DNA from: Micromonospora coxensis
Lineage (GTDB): Bacteria; Actinomycetota; Actinomycetes; Mycobacteriales; Micromonosporaceae
NCBI RefSeq assembly: GCF_900090295.1
Contig: NZ_LT607753.1
Location: 6,324,001-6,388,000, forward strand
Direction: 5' to 3'
Length of the DNA: 64,000 nt
The translations under genes and the position numbers were made by a program. Below, piece by piece: positions 55,501 through 64,000 of the stretch (its first letter is position 1; each line of letters opens with the position of its first letter). The notes below the pieces were generated by a model. It saw only the letters and a list, made by a program, of their open reading frames with translations. It was not told the origin of the DNA and made no database searches.

Positions 55501-55987
55501 GCGGGCGCTGCCCGGCGAGGAGCGGCGGGCCGCGGTGCTGGAGATGGTCCGGGTGGACGCGGCGAAGGTGCTCGGGCACTCCTCCGCCGACGCGATCGAG
55601 ACCGACCGGGGCTTCCTCGACCTCGGCTTCGACTCGCTCACCGCGGTGGAGCTGCGCAACCTGCTCACCGCGGCGACCGGGCACGAGCTGCCCACCACTG
55701 TCGTCTTCGACTACCCGACCCCGGCCGGTCTCGCCGACCACCTGTACGCCGAACTGTTCGGCGACCCCGGCGCCGGCGACGGCGACGAGGAGCAGGTCCG
55801 CCGGGTCCTCGCCGCGATCCCGCTGGACCAGCTGCGCCAGGCCGGCCTGCTCGACCAGCTGCTCCAGCTGGCCGGCCCGGCCGCCGCGCCGGTGCCCGCC
55901 GTCGCGGCCCCGGCGCCGGAGGCGGAGATCCGCGAACTCGACGTCGCCGGCCTGGTCCGGATGGCCCTCGAAGGCACCGACTCGTGA
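46568..55987 (+). CDS. Modular type I polyketide synthase PKS-6, two modules (j and k)
   Basis: A 3139-residue protein: N-terminal class 1a docking coiled coil ([18 protein letters not shown], 1-33), module j (about 34-1515), module k (about 1531-3065) and a C-terminal tail of another kind ([19 protein letters not shown] followed by [16 protein letters not shown]). The tail differs from the acidic FDLxDRELG tails of PKS-1 to PKS-5 and resembles class 1b docking partners, matching the different N-terminus of PKS-7. Both modules ketoreduce only, giving predicted hydroxyls at C7 (module j, B-type) and C5 (module k, A1-type). Odd: module j has lost the FWxxVE element before its KR, and its ACP reads GLDSL. 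PKS-7 starts only 25 bases downstream. Confidence 0.98.
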   Translation: MANEDKLRDYLKRVMADLHDTRRRLSEAQSQELEPVAIVAMSCRLPGGVRNPGDLWELLRDGRDAVAPFPDDRGWDLERLYHPDPDHPGTSYAREGGFVDGAGDFDPAFFGISPREALTMDPQQRLLLETSWEAVEAAGIDPSSLRGSRTGVFVGTNGQDYGTLLMMSPDGDEGHSMTGGAAAVASGRVSYTLGLEGPAVSIDTACSSSLVALHLAVQALRAGECELALAGGVTVMATPGLYIGSSRQRALSPDGRCRSFAAAADGAGFSEGVGWLLVERLSDARRNGHPVLAVVRGSAVNQDGASNGLTAPNGPSQRRVISQALASARLSTVDVDVVEAHGTGTTLGDPIEAQALLATYGQDRDGHAPLLLGSVKSNIGHAQAAAGVAGVIKMVLAMREGVVPATLHVDAPSPHIDWSAGAVELATEARPWPETGRPRRAAVSSFGISGTNAHVIIEQPTETDDALAATRSPGMVDAAVSVWPVSARSKAALAGQAARLAGHVRGQAEGVDPAAVGWSLATTRSVFDQRAVVVGSSVEELLSGLDAVASGLPAGNVVSGVAAAQGTGPVFVFPGQGAQSARMAAGLIGRTPVFDARLAECQQALAPYVDVDLVSVLTGDDESWLERVEVVQPVLWAVGIALAAVWQHVGVTPQAVIGHSQGEIGAACVAGILTLDDAAKTVALRSRALAVLRGTGTMASIDLAADAVTERLPAFEGVGIAAVNGPSTVVVSGPPQPVAALVAACQADGIRARLIPVDYASHSAAVQEVAEQLRADLADVTPQPGHVRLVSTLTGEWVDPATMTADYWYDNLRQTVQFDPAVRTAIGAGHTTFVEISPHPVLTMPVTAILDDTDTPGHTLGSLRRGDDDATRLLTNLAAAHTIGLPVDLTRVLTPTRTVDLPTYAFDHHRYWPAPPLFLSQGDDEPDIDRWRYRITWPALPDLPLNGLDGTWLVPVPAGLTDDPLVAEVLDALGSVGADVVPVELDPTGDPAALADPLRAALPADGGPVTVLSLLGLDERAHPEHPATSRGVTGTVLLVQALGTLGVEAPLWCVTRRAVAVDAGDPPPNPAAAAVWGLGRAIALEHPARWGGLVDLPDTLDPWTGMRLCAALGDTGGEDQLAVRESGVHARRLTRITDPEPPADEGDDARWTRGTVVITGGTGGLGGHLARWAARRGAAHVLLASRRGPDAPGAAELETELTDLGARVTVARCDVTDRAQVAALLAGAPDDAPVTAVLHTAAVLDDGIVDTATARRLHTVAAPKCAAAVHLDELTRDLDLDAFVLFSSVAGTTGNAGQGAYGAANAFLDALAQRRRAEGLPALSVAWGAWRGAGLPADNERAQQRLRRGGMVGMDPELAVEALARALRRDEASTLIADIDWARFAPAFTLVRPSPLIADLAEVRDAAHRLAEETAEREADTSSALARRLAGLSPAERSATLLELVRQCAATALGYGAADDVPADRPFRDLGLDSLTAVDMRNFLATATDLRLPATLAFDYPNPTVLAAHLGELLTGVAPDTVAPAPAVTVDDEPIAIVAMSCRLPGGADNPEQLWQLLAAGGDAIGEFPTDRGWDLDRLFDADPEHEGTSYAREGGFVTSVADFDPGFFGISPREALAMDPQQRLLLEASWEAIERAGIDPQALRGSPTGVFVGTNYQDYRNLMFSAEGAEGHLMTGNAGSVLSGRVSYTLGLEGPAVSVDTACSSSLVALHWACQALRRAECSLALVGGVTVMSTPGVFVGFSRQRGLAPDSRVKAFASAADGTSWGEGLGVLLVERLSDARRNGHPVLAVVRGSALNQDGASNGLTAPNGPAQQRVIRQALANAGLTAAEVDAVEAHGTGTRLGDPIEAQALLATYGQDRADGAPLLLGSVKSNIGHTQAAAGVAGIIKMVLALRYGYLPPTLHVDEPTDQVDWSVGAVELLTEGRPWPVTGRPRRAAVSSFGISGTNAHTILEQAPDEPAPAAPAGDPDRLPVVPVLLSARTAPALAAQAGPWADQLTGPEAAPMVDVGWSSVVSRAALEHRAVVLATDRIALRTGLRALGAGEDSPLVVTGTVAARPKVAYLFSGQGAQRAGMGRELAATFPTFAAALDEVCAALDPHLPRPLKPVLLAEPGTDDAALLDRTEFTQPAIFAVEMALFRLLQAWGVRPDAVAGHSIGEFAAAHAAGVLSLADAAELVAARGRLMQALPDGGAMLAVAATEADVLASLGDRADRVSVAAVNGPAAVVLSGDGDAVEELAAEWTGRGVRVRRLTVSHAFHSPLMDPVLDDLAAVAGRLTYRDPQVPMVSTVTGGPVDAADLAAPTYWVRHARDAVRFADAVAALREQGCTGYVEIGPDGVLTALAQAVLADGAPAGARPPLVVPTLRRERPEPATLLRAVAALHTHGVSPDWSALYEGTGAQRVDLPTYVFDRQRYWPEPPAWATLPADDDRTEVERRFWAAVEAEDFDSLVHELEVDRDQPFGTVLPALSAWRRRGRERSLVDASRYREVWEPLAATPAAQEPGRWLVLLPADRADDPDLDSCTWTLGTDVAIVPVDTAADPDELGGQLADVLGDALDAGDGPLSILSFLGLDDAPHAEHPALPRGLAATVRLLQELTDLDAAARLWCVTQGAVGVDGDDAPVNPRQAALWGLGRVAALEQPTRWAGLVDLPATIESWTAMRLGGVVTGDGTEDQLAVRESGVLVRRLAPAVTEGEPEPWRPRGTVLITGGAGALGGHVARWVAGAGAERVVLTSRRGADTPGAAQLLAELTDLGVDCRVARCDAADRAAMTDLVAELRREGPPLRAVVHAAGVSEVVPLAETTLEDLAYVVAPKLLGAQLLDELLDGVELDAFVLFSSIAAVWGSGGQGAYAAGNAYLDAFAQWRRGRGLPATSVAWGPWTESGMFTDGAPEQLRRRGLRVMPPGVAMAGLRHALAVGDTCVTVADVDWATFHQLFTALRPSPLLADLPAVRALTAPAAVPQASASAGRDLLAGLRALPGEERRAAVLEMVRVDAAKVLGHSSADAIETDRGFLDLGFDSLTAVELRNLLTAATGHELPTTVVFDYPTPAGLADHLYAELFGDPGAGDGDEEQVRRVLAAIPLDQLRQAGLLDQLLQLAGPAAAPVPAVAAPAPEAEIRELDVAGLVRMALEGTDS
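46667..51110 (+). other. PKS module j: KS-AT(methylmalonyl)-KR(B-type)-ACP, shortened post-AT linker
   Basis: Seen: KS Cys206; AT Ser660 in GHSQGE and YASH at residue 759; KR cofactor loop near 1160; HTAAVLDD (B-type); Ser in FSSVAG and Tyr1301; ACP Ser1474 in GLDSL. After [11 protein letters not shown] the sequence passes almost directly to [11 protein letters not shown], so the roughly 50-residue helical element present in the other KR-only modules is absent. Predicted: methyl at C6 and hydroxyl at C7. Confidence 0.9.
48266..49288 (+). repeat. Methylmalonyl AT repeat copy 5 (module j)
   Basis: 1023 bases. The similarity to module c begins well upstream in the KS-AT linker (about 47999, matching about 11015), so these two modules share the longest tract. 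Confidence 0.93.
51158..55760 (+). other. PKS module k: KS-AT(malonyl)-KR(A1-type)-ACP
   Basis: Seen: KS Cys1704; AT Ser2158 in GHSIG and HAFH at residue 2258 (malonyl); [10 protein letters not shown] element; KR cofactor loop GGAGALG near 2712; no LDD (HAAGVSEVV); Trp2846 eight residues before Tyr2854, Gln three before, so A1-type; ACP Ser3023. The KS has DSRVK where the other modules have DGRCK or DGRCR. Predicted: C3-C4 unit with an A-type hydroxyl at C5. Confidence 0.9.
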
Positions 55988-56000
55988 CCCGGCCGGCCGC

Positions 56001-56006
56001 AAGGAG
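56001..56006 (+). promoter_or_regulatory. Ribosome binding site of PKS-7
   Basis: AAGGAG lies 6 bases before the ATG at 56013 and fixes the start of the atypical N-terminal docking helix. Confidence 0.75.
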
Positions 56007-56012
56007 CCCCCG

Positions 56013-59000
56013 ATGAGCGTCTCACTGGACGAGGTCGTCAGCGCGCTGCGCGCGTCCCTGCTCGACAACCAGAAACTGCGGCAGCAGAACCAGCAGCTCG
56101 CCGCCACCCTCACCGAACCGGTGGCGATCATCGGGATGAGCTGCCGCTTCCCCGGCGGGGTCCGCTCGCCCGAGCAGCTGTGGGACCTCGTCGCGGCGGG
56201 CGGGGACGCGATGGCCCCGTTCCCGGACGACCGGGGCTGGCACCTCGACGCGCTCTACGACACCGACCCGGCCAGCCGGGGCACCTCGTACGTGCGCGAA
56301 GGCGGGTTCCTGCCCGACGCCGGGGACTTCGACCCCGCGTTCTTCGGCATCAGCCCCCGCGAGGCCCTGGCCATGGACCCGCAGCAGCGGCTGCTGCTGG
56401 AGACGGCCTGGGAGGCGTTCGAGCGGGCCGGCATCGACCCGACCACCCTGCGCGGCGCGCCCACCGGGGTGTACGCGGCCACCAGCAGCCAGGGCGACTA
56501 CGCGGCCCTGCTCGCCGGGGTCGGCGGCGGCGTCGAGGGCTACCTCGGCACCGGCAGCGCCGCCGCCGTGGCCAGCGGCCGGATCTCGTACGCCCTCGGC
56601 CTGGAGGGGCCGGCGGTCACCGTGGACACCGCCTGCTCGTCGTCGCTTGTCGCGCTGCACCTGGCCTGCCAGGCGCTGCGGCTCGGCGAGTGCACCCTGG
56701 CGCTGGCCGGCGGGGTGTCGGTGATGGCCACCCCCACGGTCTTCGTCGAGTTCTCCCGCCAGCGCGGCCTGGCCACCGACGGGCGGTGCAAGTCGTTCGC
56801 CGCCGCCGCCGACGGCACCGGCTGGTCGGAGGGGGTCGGCATGCTGCTCGTCGAGCGGCTCTCCGACGCCCGCCGCAACGGGCACCCGGTCCTGGCCGTG
56901 GTGCGCGGCAGCGCCGTCAACCAGGACGGGGCGTCCAGCGGGCTCACCGCCCCGAACGGCCCCTCCCAGCGCCGGGTCATCACCCAGGCGCTGGCGAACG
57001 CCGGGCTGAGCGCCGACGAGATCGACGTGGTCGAGGCGCACGGCACCGGCACCACCCTCGGCGACCCGATCGAGGCGCAGGCGCTGCTGGCCACGTACGG
57101 CCGGCAGCGGCCGGCGGACCGTCCGCTGCTGCTCGGGTCGGTGAAGTCGAACATCGGGCACACCCAGGCCGCCGCCGGGGTGGCCGGGGTGATCAAGATG
57201 GTGCTCGCCATGCGGCACGGGGTGCTGCCGCCGACCCTGCACGTCGACGCGCCCACCCCGCACGTCGACTGGTCCGCCGGGGCGGTGACCCTGCTGACCG
57301 GGACGACGCCGTGGCCGGCGACCGGCCGGCCGCGCCGGGCCGGGGTCTCCGCGTTCGGGGTCAGCGGCACCAACGCGCACACCATCGTCGAGCAGGCCGA
57401 CCCCGCCGACGCCGGGACCGCCCGGCCGGCCGGGACGCCCGCCCCGGCGGGCCCGTGGATCGTCTCGGCCCGTTCCGCCCCGGCCCTGGCCGGGCAGGCC
57501 CGCCGGCTGCTGGCGCACCTGGCCGCCCACCCCGAGCTGCGCCCGGCCGACGTGGCGTACTCGCTGGTCACCACCCGGGCGGCGCTGCCGCACCGGGCCG
57601 TGGTGACCGGCGACGACGCCGACGCGCTGCGCGCCGGCCTGCGGGCCGTCGCCGAGGACGCCGCGCACCCCCACGTGGTACGAGGGGTGGCCCGCCCCGC
57701 CGGCAAGCTCGCCGTCCTCTTCACCGGTCAGGGCGCGCAACGCCCCGGCATGGGGGCCGAGCTGCACCGCCGCTTCCCGGTGTTCGCCGCCGCCTTCGAC
57801 GAGGTGGCCGCCGAACTCGACCGGCACCTGACCCACCCGCTGCGCGAGGTGGTCTTCGCCGCGGCCGGCACGCCGCAGGCGGCCCTGCTGGACCGCACCG
57901 AGTTCACCCAGCCGGCGCTGTTCGCCTACGAGGTGGCCGCGTACCGGCTGGTCACCGCGTGGGGCCTGCGCCCGCAGCAGCTGCTCGGCCACTCCGTCGG
58001 CGAGCTGGCCGCCGCGCACGTCGCCGGGGTGCTGTCGCTGGCCGACGCCGCCGCCCTGGTGGCCGCCCGGGGCCGGCTCATGCAGGCCCTGCCCGAGGGC
58101 GGGGCGATGCTGGCGGTACGCGCCACCGAGGCCGAGGTGACCCCGCTGCTCGGCGCCGGGGTGGCGCTGGCCGCGGTGAACGGGCCGACGTCGGTGGTGC
58201 TCTCCGGCGACGCCGACGCGGTGCTGGCGGCCGGGGACCGGCTCACCGCCCAGGGCCGGCAGGTGCGCCGGCTGCGGGTCAGCCACGCCTTCCACTCCGC
58301 CCGGATGGACGCCGTGCTGGCCGACTTCCGGGTCGTCGCGGAGAAGGTCACCTGGCATCCGCCGACGCTGCCGCTGGTCTCCGACCGCACCGGCGCGGTG
58401 CTCACCGCCGCCGAGGCCACCGACCCCGGCTACTGGGTCGACCACGTCCGCGACACGGTGCGCTTCCACGCCGGCATGGCCACCCTCGCCGCCGCCGGTG
58501 CCGGCACGTTCCTGGAGCTGGGCCCGGACGGCGCGCTCACCGCGCTGGCCCGGGAGTGCCTGCCCGACGCCGAGGCGGCGGCCTTCGTCCCGGTCGGCCG
58601 CCGCGACCAGCCGGAGGCCGCCACCCTGCTCGCCGCCCTGGCCGCCGTCGACCTGCGCGGGGCCGGCGTCGACTGGGCCGCCCTGTTCGCCGGCACCGAC
58701 GCCACCCGGGTCGAGCTGCCCACCTACGCCTTCGACCACCAGCGCTACTGGCCCGAGCCGGTGGTGCTCGACCTCGACCCCCGGCCGGCGGCCGACACCG
58801 CCGACGGCGAGTTCTGGGCCGCCGTGGAGAGCGACGAGCCGGCCGCCCTGGCCGCCGTCCTCGGTGTCGACGCCGAGCGGGGCGCCGCGCTGGCCGACCT
58901 GCTGCCCGCCCTGGCCGCGTACCGGGGACGGCGACGCCGCCGCGACGAACTGGACGCGCTGCGGTACCGCGGCACGTGGACCCGGGTCGACCCGCCGCCC

Positions 59001-61463
59001 GCCGTCGCGCCGGCCGGCGCCTGCCTGGTCGTCGCCGACCCGGACGCCGCGACCGGGACGCTGCTGGCCGCGCTGGCCGCCGCCGGCCTGTCCCCGGTGC
59101 GCGTGTCGCCCGACGACCTGCCCGCCGCCGTCGCCGGCGCAACCCCGGCCCTGGTGCTCTCGCTGCTCGCCGTCGACACCACCAGCCGGGACGGCGGGGT
59201 GGCGGGTCCGCTGGCCGGCACCGCCACCCTGGTCCGGGTCCTCGCCGACGCCGGGTGCACCGCGCCGGTGTGGTGCGTGACCCGGGGCGCGGTCGCCGTC
59301 GACGCCGACGACGCCGCGCCGGACGTCGCCGGGGCGTGCCTGTGGGGGCTCGGGCGGGTGCTGGCGCTGGAGGCGCCCCGGCTCTGGGGCGGCCTGGTGG
59401 ACCTGCCGGCCGACCCGGACGCCGCCGCGTACGCCGCGCTGGCCCGGGCCGTCACCGGCGACGGCGGGGAGGACCAGCTCGCCGTACGCGCCGGCGGGCT
59501 CCACGCCCGACGGCTGGAACGTGCCCCCACCGGCCCGGCCTCCGACGAGGACTGGCGGCCCCGGGGCGCGGTGCTGGTGCACGGGACGGCGGCCGTGCGC
59601 GCCCCGCACCTGCTGCGCCGGCTCGCCGAGCACGGCGCGCCCCACCTGCTGCTCGCCGGACCGGACGCCCCCGCCGACCTGGGCGTCGAGGTCACCGTGC
59701 TCGACGATCCCGCCGCGCTGCCCGCCGCGCTGGACCGGCTCGCCGCCGCCGGGACGCCGGTGCGCACGGTGGTGCACGTCGCCGACTCCGGCGGCGCCGG
59801 CGACCCGGTCACCGCGACCGACCCGGCCGTGCTGGCCGCCGCCGTCGACGCGCAGGTCACCGCCGTGGCGGCGCTCGACGCCGCCGTCGCCGACCGCCCG
59901 GTCGACGAGTTCGTCGTCTTCACCTCCACCGCCGCCACCTGGGGCAGCGGCGGCGCGGCCGTCACCGCCGCCACCGGCGCGGGTCTCGCGGCGCTGGCCG
60001 CCCACCGCCGGGCCGCCGGCCGGCCGGCGACCGTGCTCGCCTGGGTGCCCTGGGCCGACGAGGTCGCCGATTCGGCCCCGCTGCGCCGCCGGGGCATCCG
60101 GCCGCTCGCCGCCGACCTGGCCGTCGCCGCGGTGCGGCAGGCGCTCGGCCGCGGCGACGACGAGGTCGCCGTCGCCGACGTCGACTGGCCCACGTTCACC
60201 CCGGCCTTCACCGCGGTACGCCCCAGCGCGCTGCTGCGCGGCGTGCCCGAGGCGGTCGTCGAGCCGTCCGGGCGTGACGGCGCGGAGCCGGCCGACCCGG
60301 CCCGGGTGCTGCGCGACCGGCTGGCCGGCAGCGCCGCCGTCGACCGGCACCGCATCCTGCTGGACCTGGTCCGGGCACACGTGGCCACCGTGCTCGGGCA
60401 CGCCTCACCGGGGGCGATCGAGGCCGACCGGGACTTCCTGGAGCTGGGCTTCGACTCGCTGACCGCGCTGGAACTGCGCGACGCGTTGCGCCAGGACACC
60501 GGCGCTGAGCTGTCGGCCACCCTGCTGTTCGACCACCCCACCCCGAGCGCGCTGGCCCGGCACCTGCTCGACCGGATCCTCGGCGCGGACGCGGCCGGCG
60601 ACCCGGCCGGCGGCCCCGCCGAGGGCGCTCCGGAGGGGGCGGGCGGCATCCTCGGCGGCCTGTTCCGCCAGCCGAAGGCGCGCGAGGACGCGGCCGGGTA
60701 CGCCGAGCTGCTGGTCAAGCTCGCCCGGTTCCGGCCCGCCTTCACCGAGCCGGCGCAGCTCACCCGCCCGGCCGGCGTGCTGCGACTGGCCGAGGGCCCC
60801 GGCGTCCCGGTCGTCTGCTGCTGCACCATGTCGCTGCTCTCCGGCCCGCACGAGTACGCCCGCGTCGCGGCCGGCTTCCGCGGCCGGCGGGACGTGTGGG
60901 CGTTGCCCAACCCCGGCTTCGGCGTCGGCGAGGAACTCCCGGCCGACCTGCCCGCCCTGCTGCGGGTGCACGCCGACACCGTGCGGCGCACCGTCGGCGA
61001 CGGCCCGTTCGTGCTGGCCGGGCACTCCGGTGGCGCGATGGTGGCCAACGTGCTCGCCCGCGAGCTGGAACGCCAGGGCCGTCCGCCGGCGGCGGTGGTG
61101 CTGATGGACACCTACCCGGCCGACAGCGAGGTGCTCGGCGGCTGGACGTCGCAGCTGCTCGACGGGATGGTCGAGCGGGACAGCGCGTACACCCCGATGG
61201 ACGACTACCGGACCACGGCGTGGGCCGGGTACCTGCCGCTGTTCCTGGACTGGCAGCCCGCCCCGATGGACGCGGCGACCCTGCTGGTGCGGGCCAGCCG
61301 GCCGCTGGGGGAGTGGACCGGCGAGCCGGACGGCTGGCGGTCGCGGTGGCCGTACCCGCACGAGGCGGTGGACGCGGCCGGCGACCACTTCACCATGGTC
61401 GGCGAGCGGGGCCCGGAGCTGGCCGCGACCGTCGACGAGTGGCTGACCGGACGCGGTTGGTGA
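56013..61463 (+). CDS. Modular type I polyketide synthase PKS-7, terminal module (l) with thioesterase
   Basis: This 1816-residue protein ends the assembly line: docking helix ([20 protein letters not shown], 1-34, class 1b-like), KS (35-465), malonyl AT, a degenerate KR, ACP and thioesterase (TE, about 1560-1816). The TE is an alpha/beta hydrolase with nucleophile Ser1672 in GHSGG, Asp1699 in LMDTYP and His1792 in GDHFTM, and should release the chain by macrolactonisation. The KR has lost its cofactor loop and catalytic Lys, Tyr and Asn, so the last beta-carbon (C3) should stay a ketone. ATG 56013 is preceded by AAGGAG. A strong hairpin begins immediately after the stop codon, as expected at the end of the PKS operon. 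Confidence 0.98.
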   Translation: MSVSLDEVVSALRASLLDNQKLRQQNQQLAATLTEPVAIIGMSCRFPGGVRSPEQLWDLVAAGGDAMAPFPDDRGWHLDALYDTDPASRGTSYVREGGFLPDAGDFDPAFFGISPREALAMDPQQRLLLETAWEAFERAGIDPTTLRGAPTGVYAATSSQGDYAALLAGVGGGVEGYLGTGSAAAVASGRISYALGLEGPAVTVDTACSSSLVALHLACQALRLGECTLALAGGVSVMATPTVFVEFSRQRGLATDGRCKSFAAAADGTGWSEGVGMLLVERLSDARRNGHPVLAVVRGSAVNQDGASSGLTAPNGPSQRRVITQALANAGLSADEIDVVEAHGTGTTLGDPIEAQALLATYGRQRPADRPLLLGSVKSNIGHTQAAAGVAGVIKMVLAMRHGVLPPTLHVDAPTPHVDWSAGAVTLLTGTTPWPATGRPRRAGVSAFGVSGTNAHTIVEQADPADAGTARPAGTPAPAGPWIVSARSAPALAGQARRLLAHLAAHPELRPADVAYSLVTTRAALPHRAVVTGDDADALRAGLRAVAEDAAHPHVVRGVARPAGKLAVLFTGQGAQRPGMGAELHRRFPVFAAAFDEVAAELDRHLTHPLREVVFAAAGTPQAALLDRTEFTQPALFAYEVAAYRLVTAWGLRPQQLLGHSVGELAAAHVAGVLSLADAAALVAARGRLMQALPEGGAMLAVRATEAEVTPLLGAGVALAAVNGPTSVVLSGDADAVLAAGDRLTAQGRQVRRLRVSHAFHSARMDAVLADFRVVAEKVTWHPPTLPLVSDRTGAVLTAAEATDPGYWVDHVRDTVRFHAGMATLAAAGAGTFLELGPDGALTALARECLPDAEAAAFVPVGRRDQPEAATLLAALAAVDLRGAGVDWAALFAGTDATRVELPTYAFDHQRYWPEPVVLDLDPRPAADTADGEFWAAVESDEPAALAAVLGVDAERGAALADLLPALAAYRGRRRRRDELDALRYRGTWTRVDPPPAVAPAGACLVVADPDAATGTLLAALAAAGLSPVRVSPDDLPAAVAGATPALVLSLLAVDTTSRDGGVAGPLAGTATLVRVLADAGCTAPVWCVTRGAVAVDADDAAPDVAGACLWGLGRVLALEAPRLWGGLVDLPADPDAAAYAALARAVTGDGGEDQLAVRAGGLHARRLERAPTGPASDEDWRPRGAVLVHGTAAVRAPHLLRRLAEHGAPHLLLAGPDAPADLGVEVTVLDDPAALPAALDRLAAAGTPVRTVVHVADSGGAGDPVTATDPAVLAAAVDAQVTAVAALDAAVADRPVDEFVVFTSTAATWGSGGAAVTAATGAGLAALAAHRRAAGRPATVLAWVPWADEVADSAPLRRRGIRPLAADLAVAAVRQALGRGDDEVAVADVDWPTFTPAFTAVRPSALLRGVPEAVVEPSGRDGAEPADPARVLRDRLAGSAAVDRHRILLDLVRAHVATVLGHASPGAIEADRDFLELGFDSLTALELRDALRQDTGAELSATLLFDHPTPSALARHLLDRILGADAAGDPAGGPAEGAPEGAGGILGGLFRQPKAREDAAGYAELLVKLARFRPAFTEPAQLTRPAGVLRLAEGPGVPVVCCCTMSLLSGPHEYARVAAGFRGRRDVWALPNPGFGVGEELPADLPALLRVHADTVRRTVGDGPFVLAGHSGGAMVANVLARELERQGRPPAAVVLMDTYPADSEVLGGWTSQLLDGMVERDSAYTPMDDYRTTAWAGYLPLFLDWQPAPMDAATLLVRASRPLGEWTGEPDGWRSRWPYPHEAVDAAGDHFTMVGERGPELAATVDEWLTGRGW
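56115..60580 (+). other. PKS module l: KS-AT(malonyl)-inactive KR-ACP
   Basis: Seen: KS Cys208; AT Ser661 in GHSVG and HAFH at residue 758, followed by SARM rather than SPLM; ACP Ser1482 in GFDSL. The KR region reads VHGTAAVRA where functional KRs have VTGGTGxLG (from 59571), Gln where the catalytic Lys is expected, Thr1318 for Tyr (59964-59966) and Gly for Asn (59976). The surviving Trp in TAATWG marks descent from an A-type KR. Predicted: C1-C2 unit with an unreduced C3 ketone. Confidence 0.9.
60690..61460 (+). other. Type I thioesterase domain of PKS-7
   Basis: Alpha/beta-hydrolase fold region with GHSGG (Ser codon 61026-61028), Asp codon 61107-61109 and His codon 61386-61388 in the usual order and spacing of macrolide-forming TEs. 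It acts on the acyl chain of the adjacent ACP; which hydroxyl it uses cannot be read from sequence. Confidence 0.92.
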
Positions 61464-61486
61464 CCAGGGGTGCGGCGCGCCCCTGG
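61464..61486 (+). terminator. Hairpin directly after the PKS-7 stop codon
   Basis: CCAGGGG (61464-61470) pairs with CCCCTGG (61480-61486), and the intervening bases extend the stem by three more pairs (one G-T wobble) around a ggc loop. There is no T-run, as is common for actinomycete terminators. It would separate the PKS operon from the exporter genes, or attenuate read-through. Confidence 0.55.
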
Positions 61487-61524
61487 CCTGCCCCTAGCAC
61501 CCCCTATCGACGTGACGGACATCT

Positions 61525-61539
61525 GTCCCCTGAGGGGAC
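61525..61539. promoter_or_regulatory. Perfect 15-base inverted repeat upstream of the ABC transporter genes
   Basis: GTCCCC-TGA-GGGGAC lies 20 bases before the GTG at 61560. Its position suits an operator for a regulator controlling the exporter, or a second small hairpin. I see no convincing -35/-10 pair in this 96-base gap, so the role is inference. Confidence 0.4.
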
Positions 61540-61545
61540 CCGGAC

Positions 61546-61550
61546 GGGAG
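61546..61550 (+). promoter_or_regulatory. Ribosome binding site that fixes the ABC ATPase start
   Basis: GGGAG lies 9 bases before GTG 61560. This argues against the in-frame GTG at 61470, which lies inside the terminator hairpin and would add about 30 residues with no resemblance to ABC proteins. Confidence 0.65.
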
Positions 61551-61559
61551 CATGGCGAC

Positions 61560-62594
61560 GTGGACGAAGCAGTGGTGGTCGAGGAGCTGGTCAAGCGGTA
61601 CCAGCCCAACATGCCGCCGGCGGTGGACGGACTGAGCTTCTCCGTCGCCGCCGGTGAGGTCTTCGGTCTGCTCGGGCCGAACGGCGCCGGTAAGACCACG
61701 ACGATCGGGGTGCTGACGACCCGGGTACGGGCCACCTCGGGACGGGCCACCGTCTGCGGGGCGGACGTGGTCCGCGCCCCGGCCGTGGCCCGGCAGTTGC
61801 TGGCGGTGGTGCCGCAGCGGGTCAACCTGGACCGGGCGTTGACCGTCCGGCAGAACCTGCTGTTCCACTCGGCGTACCACCGGGTGCCCCGGGCGCGGCG
61901 GATCCGGCGGGCCGACGAGCTGCTGGAGCAGATGGGGCTCAAGGACTTCGCCAACGCCCGGACCGACTTCCTCTCCGGCGGCCTGGCGCAGCGCACCATG
62001 ATCGCCCGGGCGTTGATGCACTCGCCCCGGGTGCTCTTCCTCGACGAGCCCTCCGGCGGCCTCGACCCGCAGTCGCGGCTCTTCGTGCACGACCGGATCG
62101 CCGAGCTGAAGCAGTCCGGGGTCACCGTCGTGGTGACCACCCACGACATGGACGAGGCGGAGAAGCTCTGCGACCGGGTCGGCATCGTCGACCACGGCAA
62201 GCTGCTCACCCTGGACACCCCGGCCGCGCTGACCCGGACCCTGCCGGGCAGCAGCACGCTGACCCTGGTGGTCGCCGCCGGCGCCCCGGCCGAGGAGGTG
62301 CAGGCCGCTCTCGGCAACGTCGCCGACGTCGAGCGGGTGGAGCGGCTGCGCGCCGGCGGCGCGGCCGGCATGCCGATGTTCCCGGGGATGCCGCCGATGC
62401 CGATGCCGGAGGCCGCGCCCGACCCGGACGCCACCCTGTCGTTCCGCCTCTACACCGGCACCGCGCCGGCCAACGCCGTGCCGATGGCGTTGAAGATCCT
62501 CACCGATCTGCGCTGCGAGGTCCGGGACCTCAGCATCGGCCAGCCCAGCCTCGAAGACGTCTTCATCCACCTGACCGGAAGGGAACTTCGGTGA
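61560..62594 (+). CDS. ABC transporter ATP-binding protein, DrrA-like drug exporter family
   Basis: The 344-residue cytoplasmic ATPase shows Walker A GPNGAGKTT (from residue 39), signature LSGGLAQR (from 138), Walker B LFLDEPSGGLDPQ (Asp162) and the switch HDMDEAE. This order and the C-terminal accessory domain fit the DrrA/daunorubicin-resistance ATPase family, which energises an ABC-2 permease. Start GTG 61560 is chosen for the GGGAG site and because homology begins with VEELVKRY. The stop overlaps the permease start (GTGA), implying coupled translation and a complex of the two. Placed between PKS and glycosyltransferase genes, it most likely exports the macrolide and gives self-resistance. 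Odd: a Met/Pro-rich segment (62370-62408) in the accessory domain. Confidence 0.95.
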   Translation: MDEAVVVEELVKRYQPNMPPAVDGLSFSVAAGEVFGLLGPNGAGKTTTIGVLTTRVRATSGRATVCGADVVRAPAVARQLLAVVPQRVNLDRALTVRQNLLFHSAYHRVPRARRIRRADELLEQMGLKDFANARTDFLSGGLAQRTMIARALMHSPRVLFLDEPSGGLDPQSRLFVHDRIAELKQSGVTVVVTTHDMDEAEKLCDRVGIVDHGKLLTLDTPAALTRTLPGSSTLTLVVAAGAPAEEVQAALGNVADVERVERLRAGGAAGMPMFPGMPPMPMPEAAPDPDATLSFRLYTGTAPANAVPMALKILTDLRCEVRDLSIGQPSLEDVFIHLTGRELR

Positions 62595-63430
62595 GCGTCA
62601 TCGCCCCCGCCAGCCCGCCCACGCCGTCGCCGGCCGTCACGCCCGCGTCGGTGGGAGTGCTGGACCAGCTCGCCACCTTCCGGGCGGTGCTCTGGCGCGA
62701 CCTGTTCGTCACCGGCCGGGAGCTGGGCGCGTTCTTCGCCCAGGTGTTCCTCCAGCCGCTGTTCATGCTGCTGATCTTCGGCAAGGTGCTCAAGGACCTC
62801 GGGTACGCCAGCGACGACTTCGCCAACGTGCTGCTGCCCGGCGTGATCGCGCTCAACGCCTTCCTGATCGGCCTGGAGAACACCGCGCTGCCGATGGTGA
62901 TGGACTTCTCCTTCACCCGGGAGATCGAGGACCGGCTGCTCGCGCCGATGGCCGTCCCGCTGGTCGCCTTCGAGAAGATCGTCTTCGGGGCGATCCGGGG
63001 CCTCGTCGCCGGGATCGTGCTCATCCCGATCGGCATGCTCATGCTCGGCGTCACCTGGCCGCTGTCGACGGTGTTCCAGGTGCTCGGGGTGCTGGTGATC
63101 GGGGCGTTGGTCGGCGCGGCCATGGGGCTGACCTTCGGCACCCTGGTCCCGCCGCACCGCATCCAGATCATGTTCACCGTGACCCTGACGCCGCTGATGT
63201 TCACCGGCGCCACCCAGTTCCCGCTGCGGGCCCTGGACTCGCTGCCCTGGTTCCAGGTCATCTGCGCGATCAACCCGCTGACCTACGTCAGCGAGGCCAC
63301 CCGGTCACTGGTCGCCCCGCCGGGGGTCCAGTCGGTGCCGCTCTGGCTGGACCTGCTCGTCCTGGCCGGGGTGTTCGTGCTGTTCACCACCGTCGGCATC
63401 CGCGGCTTCATGCGCCGGGCGATGGACTAG
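62591..63430 (+). CDS. ABC-2 type permease, DrrB-like
   Basis: A 279-residue membrane protein with a hydrophilic, Pro-rich N-terminus and about six hydrophobic segments (near residues 47-65, 80-100, 128-152, 161-184, 192-210 and 250-270), the architecture of ABC-2 drug-export permeases such as DrrB. The GTG start at 62591 overlaps the ATPase stop codon by 4 bases and follows GGAAGGG by 7 bases, so the pair should be co-translated and act as one exporter in the cytoplasmic membrane. The substrate is inferred to be the polyketide of this cluster from context only. The stop is 11 bases before the glycosyltransferase start. Confidence 0.93.
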   Translation: MSVIAPASPPTPSPAVTPASVGVLDQLATFRAVLWRDLFVTGRELGAFFAQVFLQPLFMLLIFGKVLKDLGYASDDFANVLLPGVIALNAFLIGLENTALPMVMDFSFTREIEDRLLAPMAVPLVAFEKIVFGAIRGLVAGIVLIPIGMLMLGVTWPLSTVFQVLGVLVIGALVGAAMGLTFGTLVPPHRIQIMFTVTLTPLMFTGATQFPLRALDSLPWFQVICAINPLTYVSEATRSLVAPPGVQSVPLWLDLLVLAGVFVLFTTVGIRGFMRRAMD

Positions 63431-63441
63431 GGGCCGGCGCG

Positions 63442-64000
63442 GTGACGGCCGACGACGGCGTGCTGCTGATCGTCAGCTCGGGCAGCTCCGGGCTGTTCAA
63501 CCCGCTGCTCACCCTGGCCGGCGAGCTGAAACGCCGGGGGACGCGGCGGGTCCGGTTCGCCTGCACCGACGAGCGCCGGGCCGACATCGAGGGCCTGCCG
63601 GGCGACGGGGACGTACGGTTCCTGTCGCTCGGCCCGCCCCGGCTCGAGGTACGCCCGGAGCACTGGGACGACGAGACCCACCGGCGGATGTCGACCGGCT
63701 CGCGGGTGGACAACTTCGCCAGCTACGTCGACATCTCCGTCGACTACACCCACCTGCACGAGCTCTACGAACGCTGCCTGGAACTCGTCGACGAGGTGGG
63801 GCCGGCGCTGGCCGTGGTCGACTCGTTCGCCTCGTTCGGCATGGACGCGATGACCACCCGGGGCGTCCCGTTCGTCATCAGCGTCTCGGTGCCGCCGTCG
63901 AACTTCCTGCAGGACAATCTGCCGCCGACGTACCCGGTGCCGCTGTCCGGCCTGCCGCTGCACATGAGCCCGGGCCAGCAGGCCGCCAACGGCCGCCACC
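63442..64000 (+). CDS. GT-B (GT1-like) glycosyltransferase, 5' part
   Basis: An open frame from GTG 63442 runs past the window end; 186 residues are visible. The N-terminus (VLLIVSSGSSGLFNPLLTLA) has the first strand, glycine/serine-rich loop and NPLL helix typical of the acceptor half of UGT/macrolide-type GT-B glycosyltransferases. AVVDSFASFGMDAMTTRGVPFV matches the next conserved strand-helix. The donor-sugar half is outside, so sugar identity is unknown. It starts 11 bases after the permease stop with AGGGG 8 bases before it, so it is probably in the exporter operon. Likely role: attaching a sugar to the macrolactone; an alternative is glycosylating self-resistance. The reverse-strand frames across it are shadows. 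Confidence 0.85.
   Translation, partial: MTADDGVLLIVSSGSSGLFNPLLTLAGELKRRGTRRVRFACTDERRADIEGLPGDGDVRFLSLGPPRLEVRPEHWDDETHRRMSTGSRVDNFASYVDISVDYTHLHELYERCLELVDEVGPALAVVDSFASFGMDAMTTRGVPFVISVSVPPSNFLQDNLPPTYPVPLSGLPLHMSPGQQAANGRH

Noticed and set aside
61470..61559. Upstream GTG start for the ABC ATPase
   Set aside because: It lies in the hairpin, has no ribosome binding site, and the added residues do not resemble ABC proteins; GTG 61560 has GGGAG at good spacing.
63408..63999. Reverse-strand genes opposite the glycosyltransferase
   Set aside because: The plus-strand frame has a ribosome binding site and recognisable GT-B motifs; the reverse frames do not.

Overview
The window is one uninterrupted stretch of a modular type I polyketide synthase (PKS) cluster from a very GC-rich actinomycete. 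Codon habits (GTC/CTG/GCC dominant, frequent gtacgc and cgtacc) suggest a Micromonosporaceae-like host such as Micromonospora; that placement is inference. Every supported gene is on the plus strand. PKS genes are separated by only 25-47 bases, so they look like one operon. No tRNA, rRNA, insertion sequence or CRISPR array was seen.

Layout. Seven PKS genes fill bases 2-61463: PKS-1 (5' end outside the window, one module visible), PKS-2 (two modules), PKS-3 (three), PKS-4 (two), PKS-5 (one), PKS-6 (two) and PKS-7 (one module plus thioesterase). I call the twelve modules a to l. A hairpin directly follows the PKS-7 stop codon. Then come an ABC exporter pair (DrrA-like ATPase 61560-62594 and ABC-2 permease 62591-63430, overlapping by 4 bases) and the 5' part of a GT-B glycosyltransferase (63442 to window end).

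How it works together. Motifs give, in order: a malonyl, KR (A2-type); b malonyl, KR (A1); c methylmalonyl, DH-ER-KR; d malonyl, KR (B); e methylmalonyl, KR (B); f methylmalonyl, KR (B); g malonyl, DH-KR; h methylmalonyl, DH-KR; i methylmalonyl, KR (B); j methylmalonyl, KR (B); k malonyl, KR (A1); l malonyl, dead KR, then TE release. Numbered from the released carboxyl (C1) and assuming gene order equals chain order, this predicts a 3-keto chain with methyls at C6, C8, C10, C14, C16 and C20, a conjugated C10=C11/C12=C13 diene, oxygens at C5, C7, C9, C15, C17, C19, C23 and C25, and a saturated C21. The TE would close a macrolactone; attack by C19-OH would give a 20-membered ring. A C3 ketone and C7 hydroxyl could form a six-membered hemiketal. 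The nearby glycosyltransferase implies a glycosylated macrolide and the ABC pair its export or self-resistance. No loading module is in the window, so starter unit and early modules lie upstream. I could not match the pattern to a specific known compound.

The most unusual features are strong internal homogenisation (five methylmalonyl AT segments of exactly 1023 bases with few differences, joined to TTG/GTG-rich patches with sharp edges), a degenerate terminal KR, a docking-domain class switch before the last protein, loss of the element preceding the KR in module j, a Ser-to-Ala change at the KR catalytic serine in modules c and f, and an in-frame 18-base minisatellite in module d.
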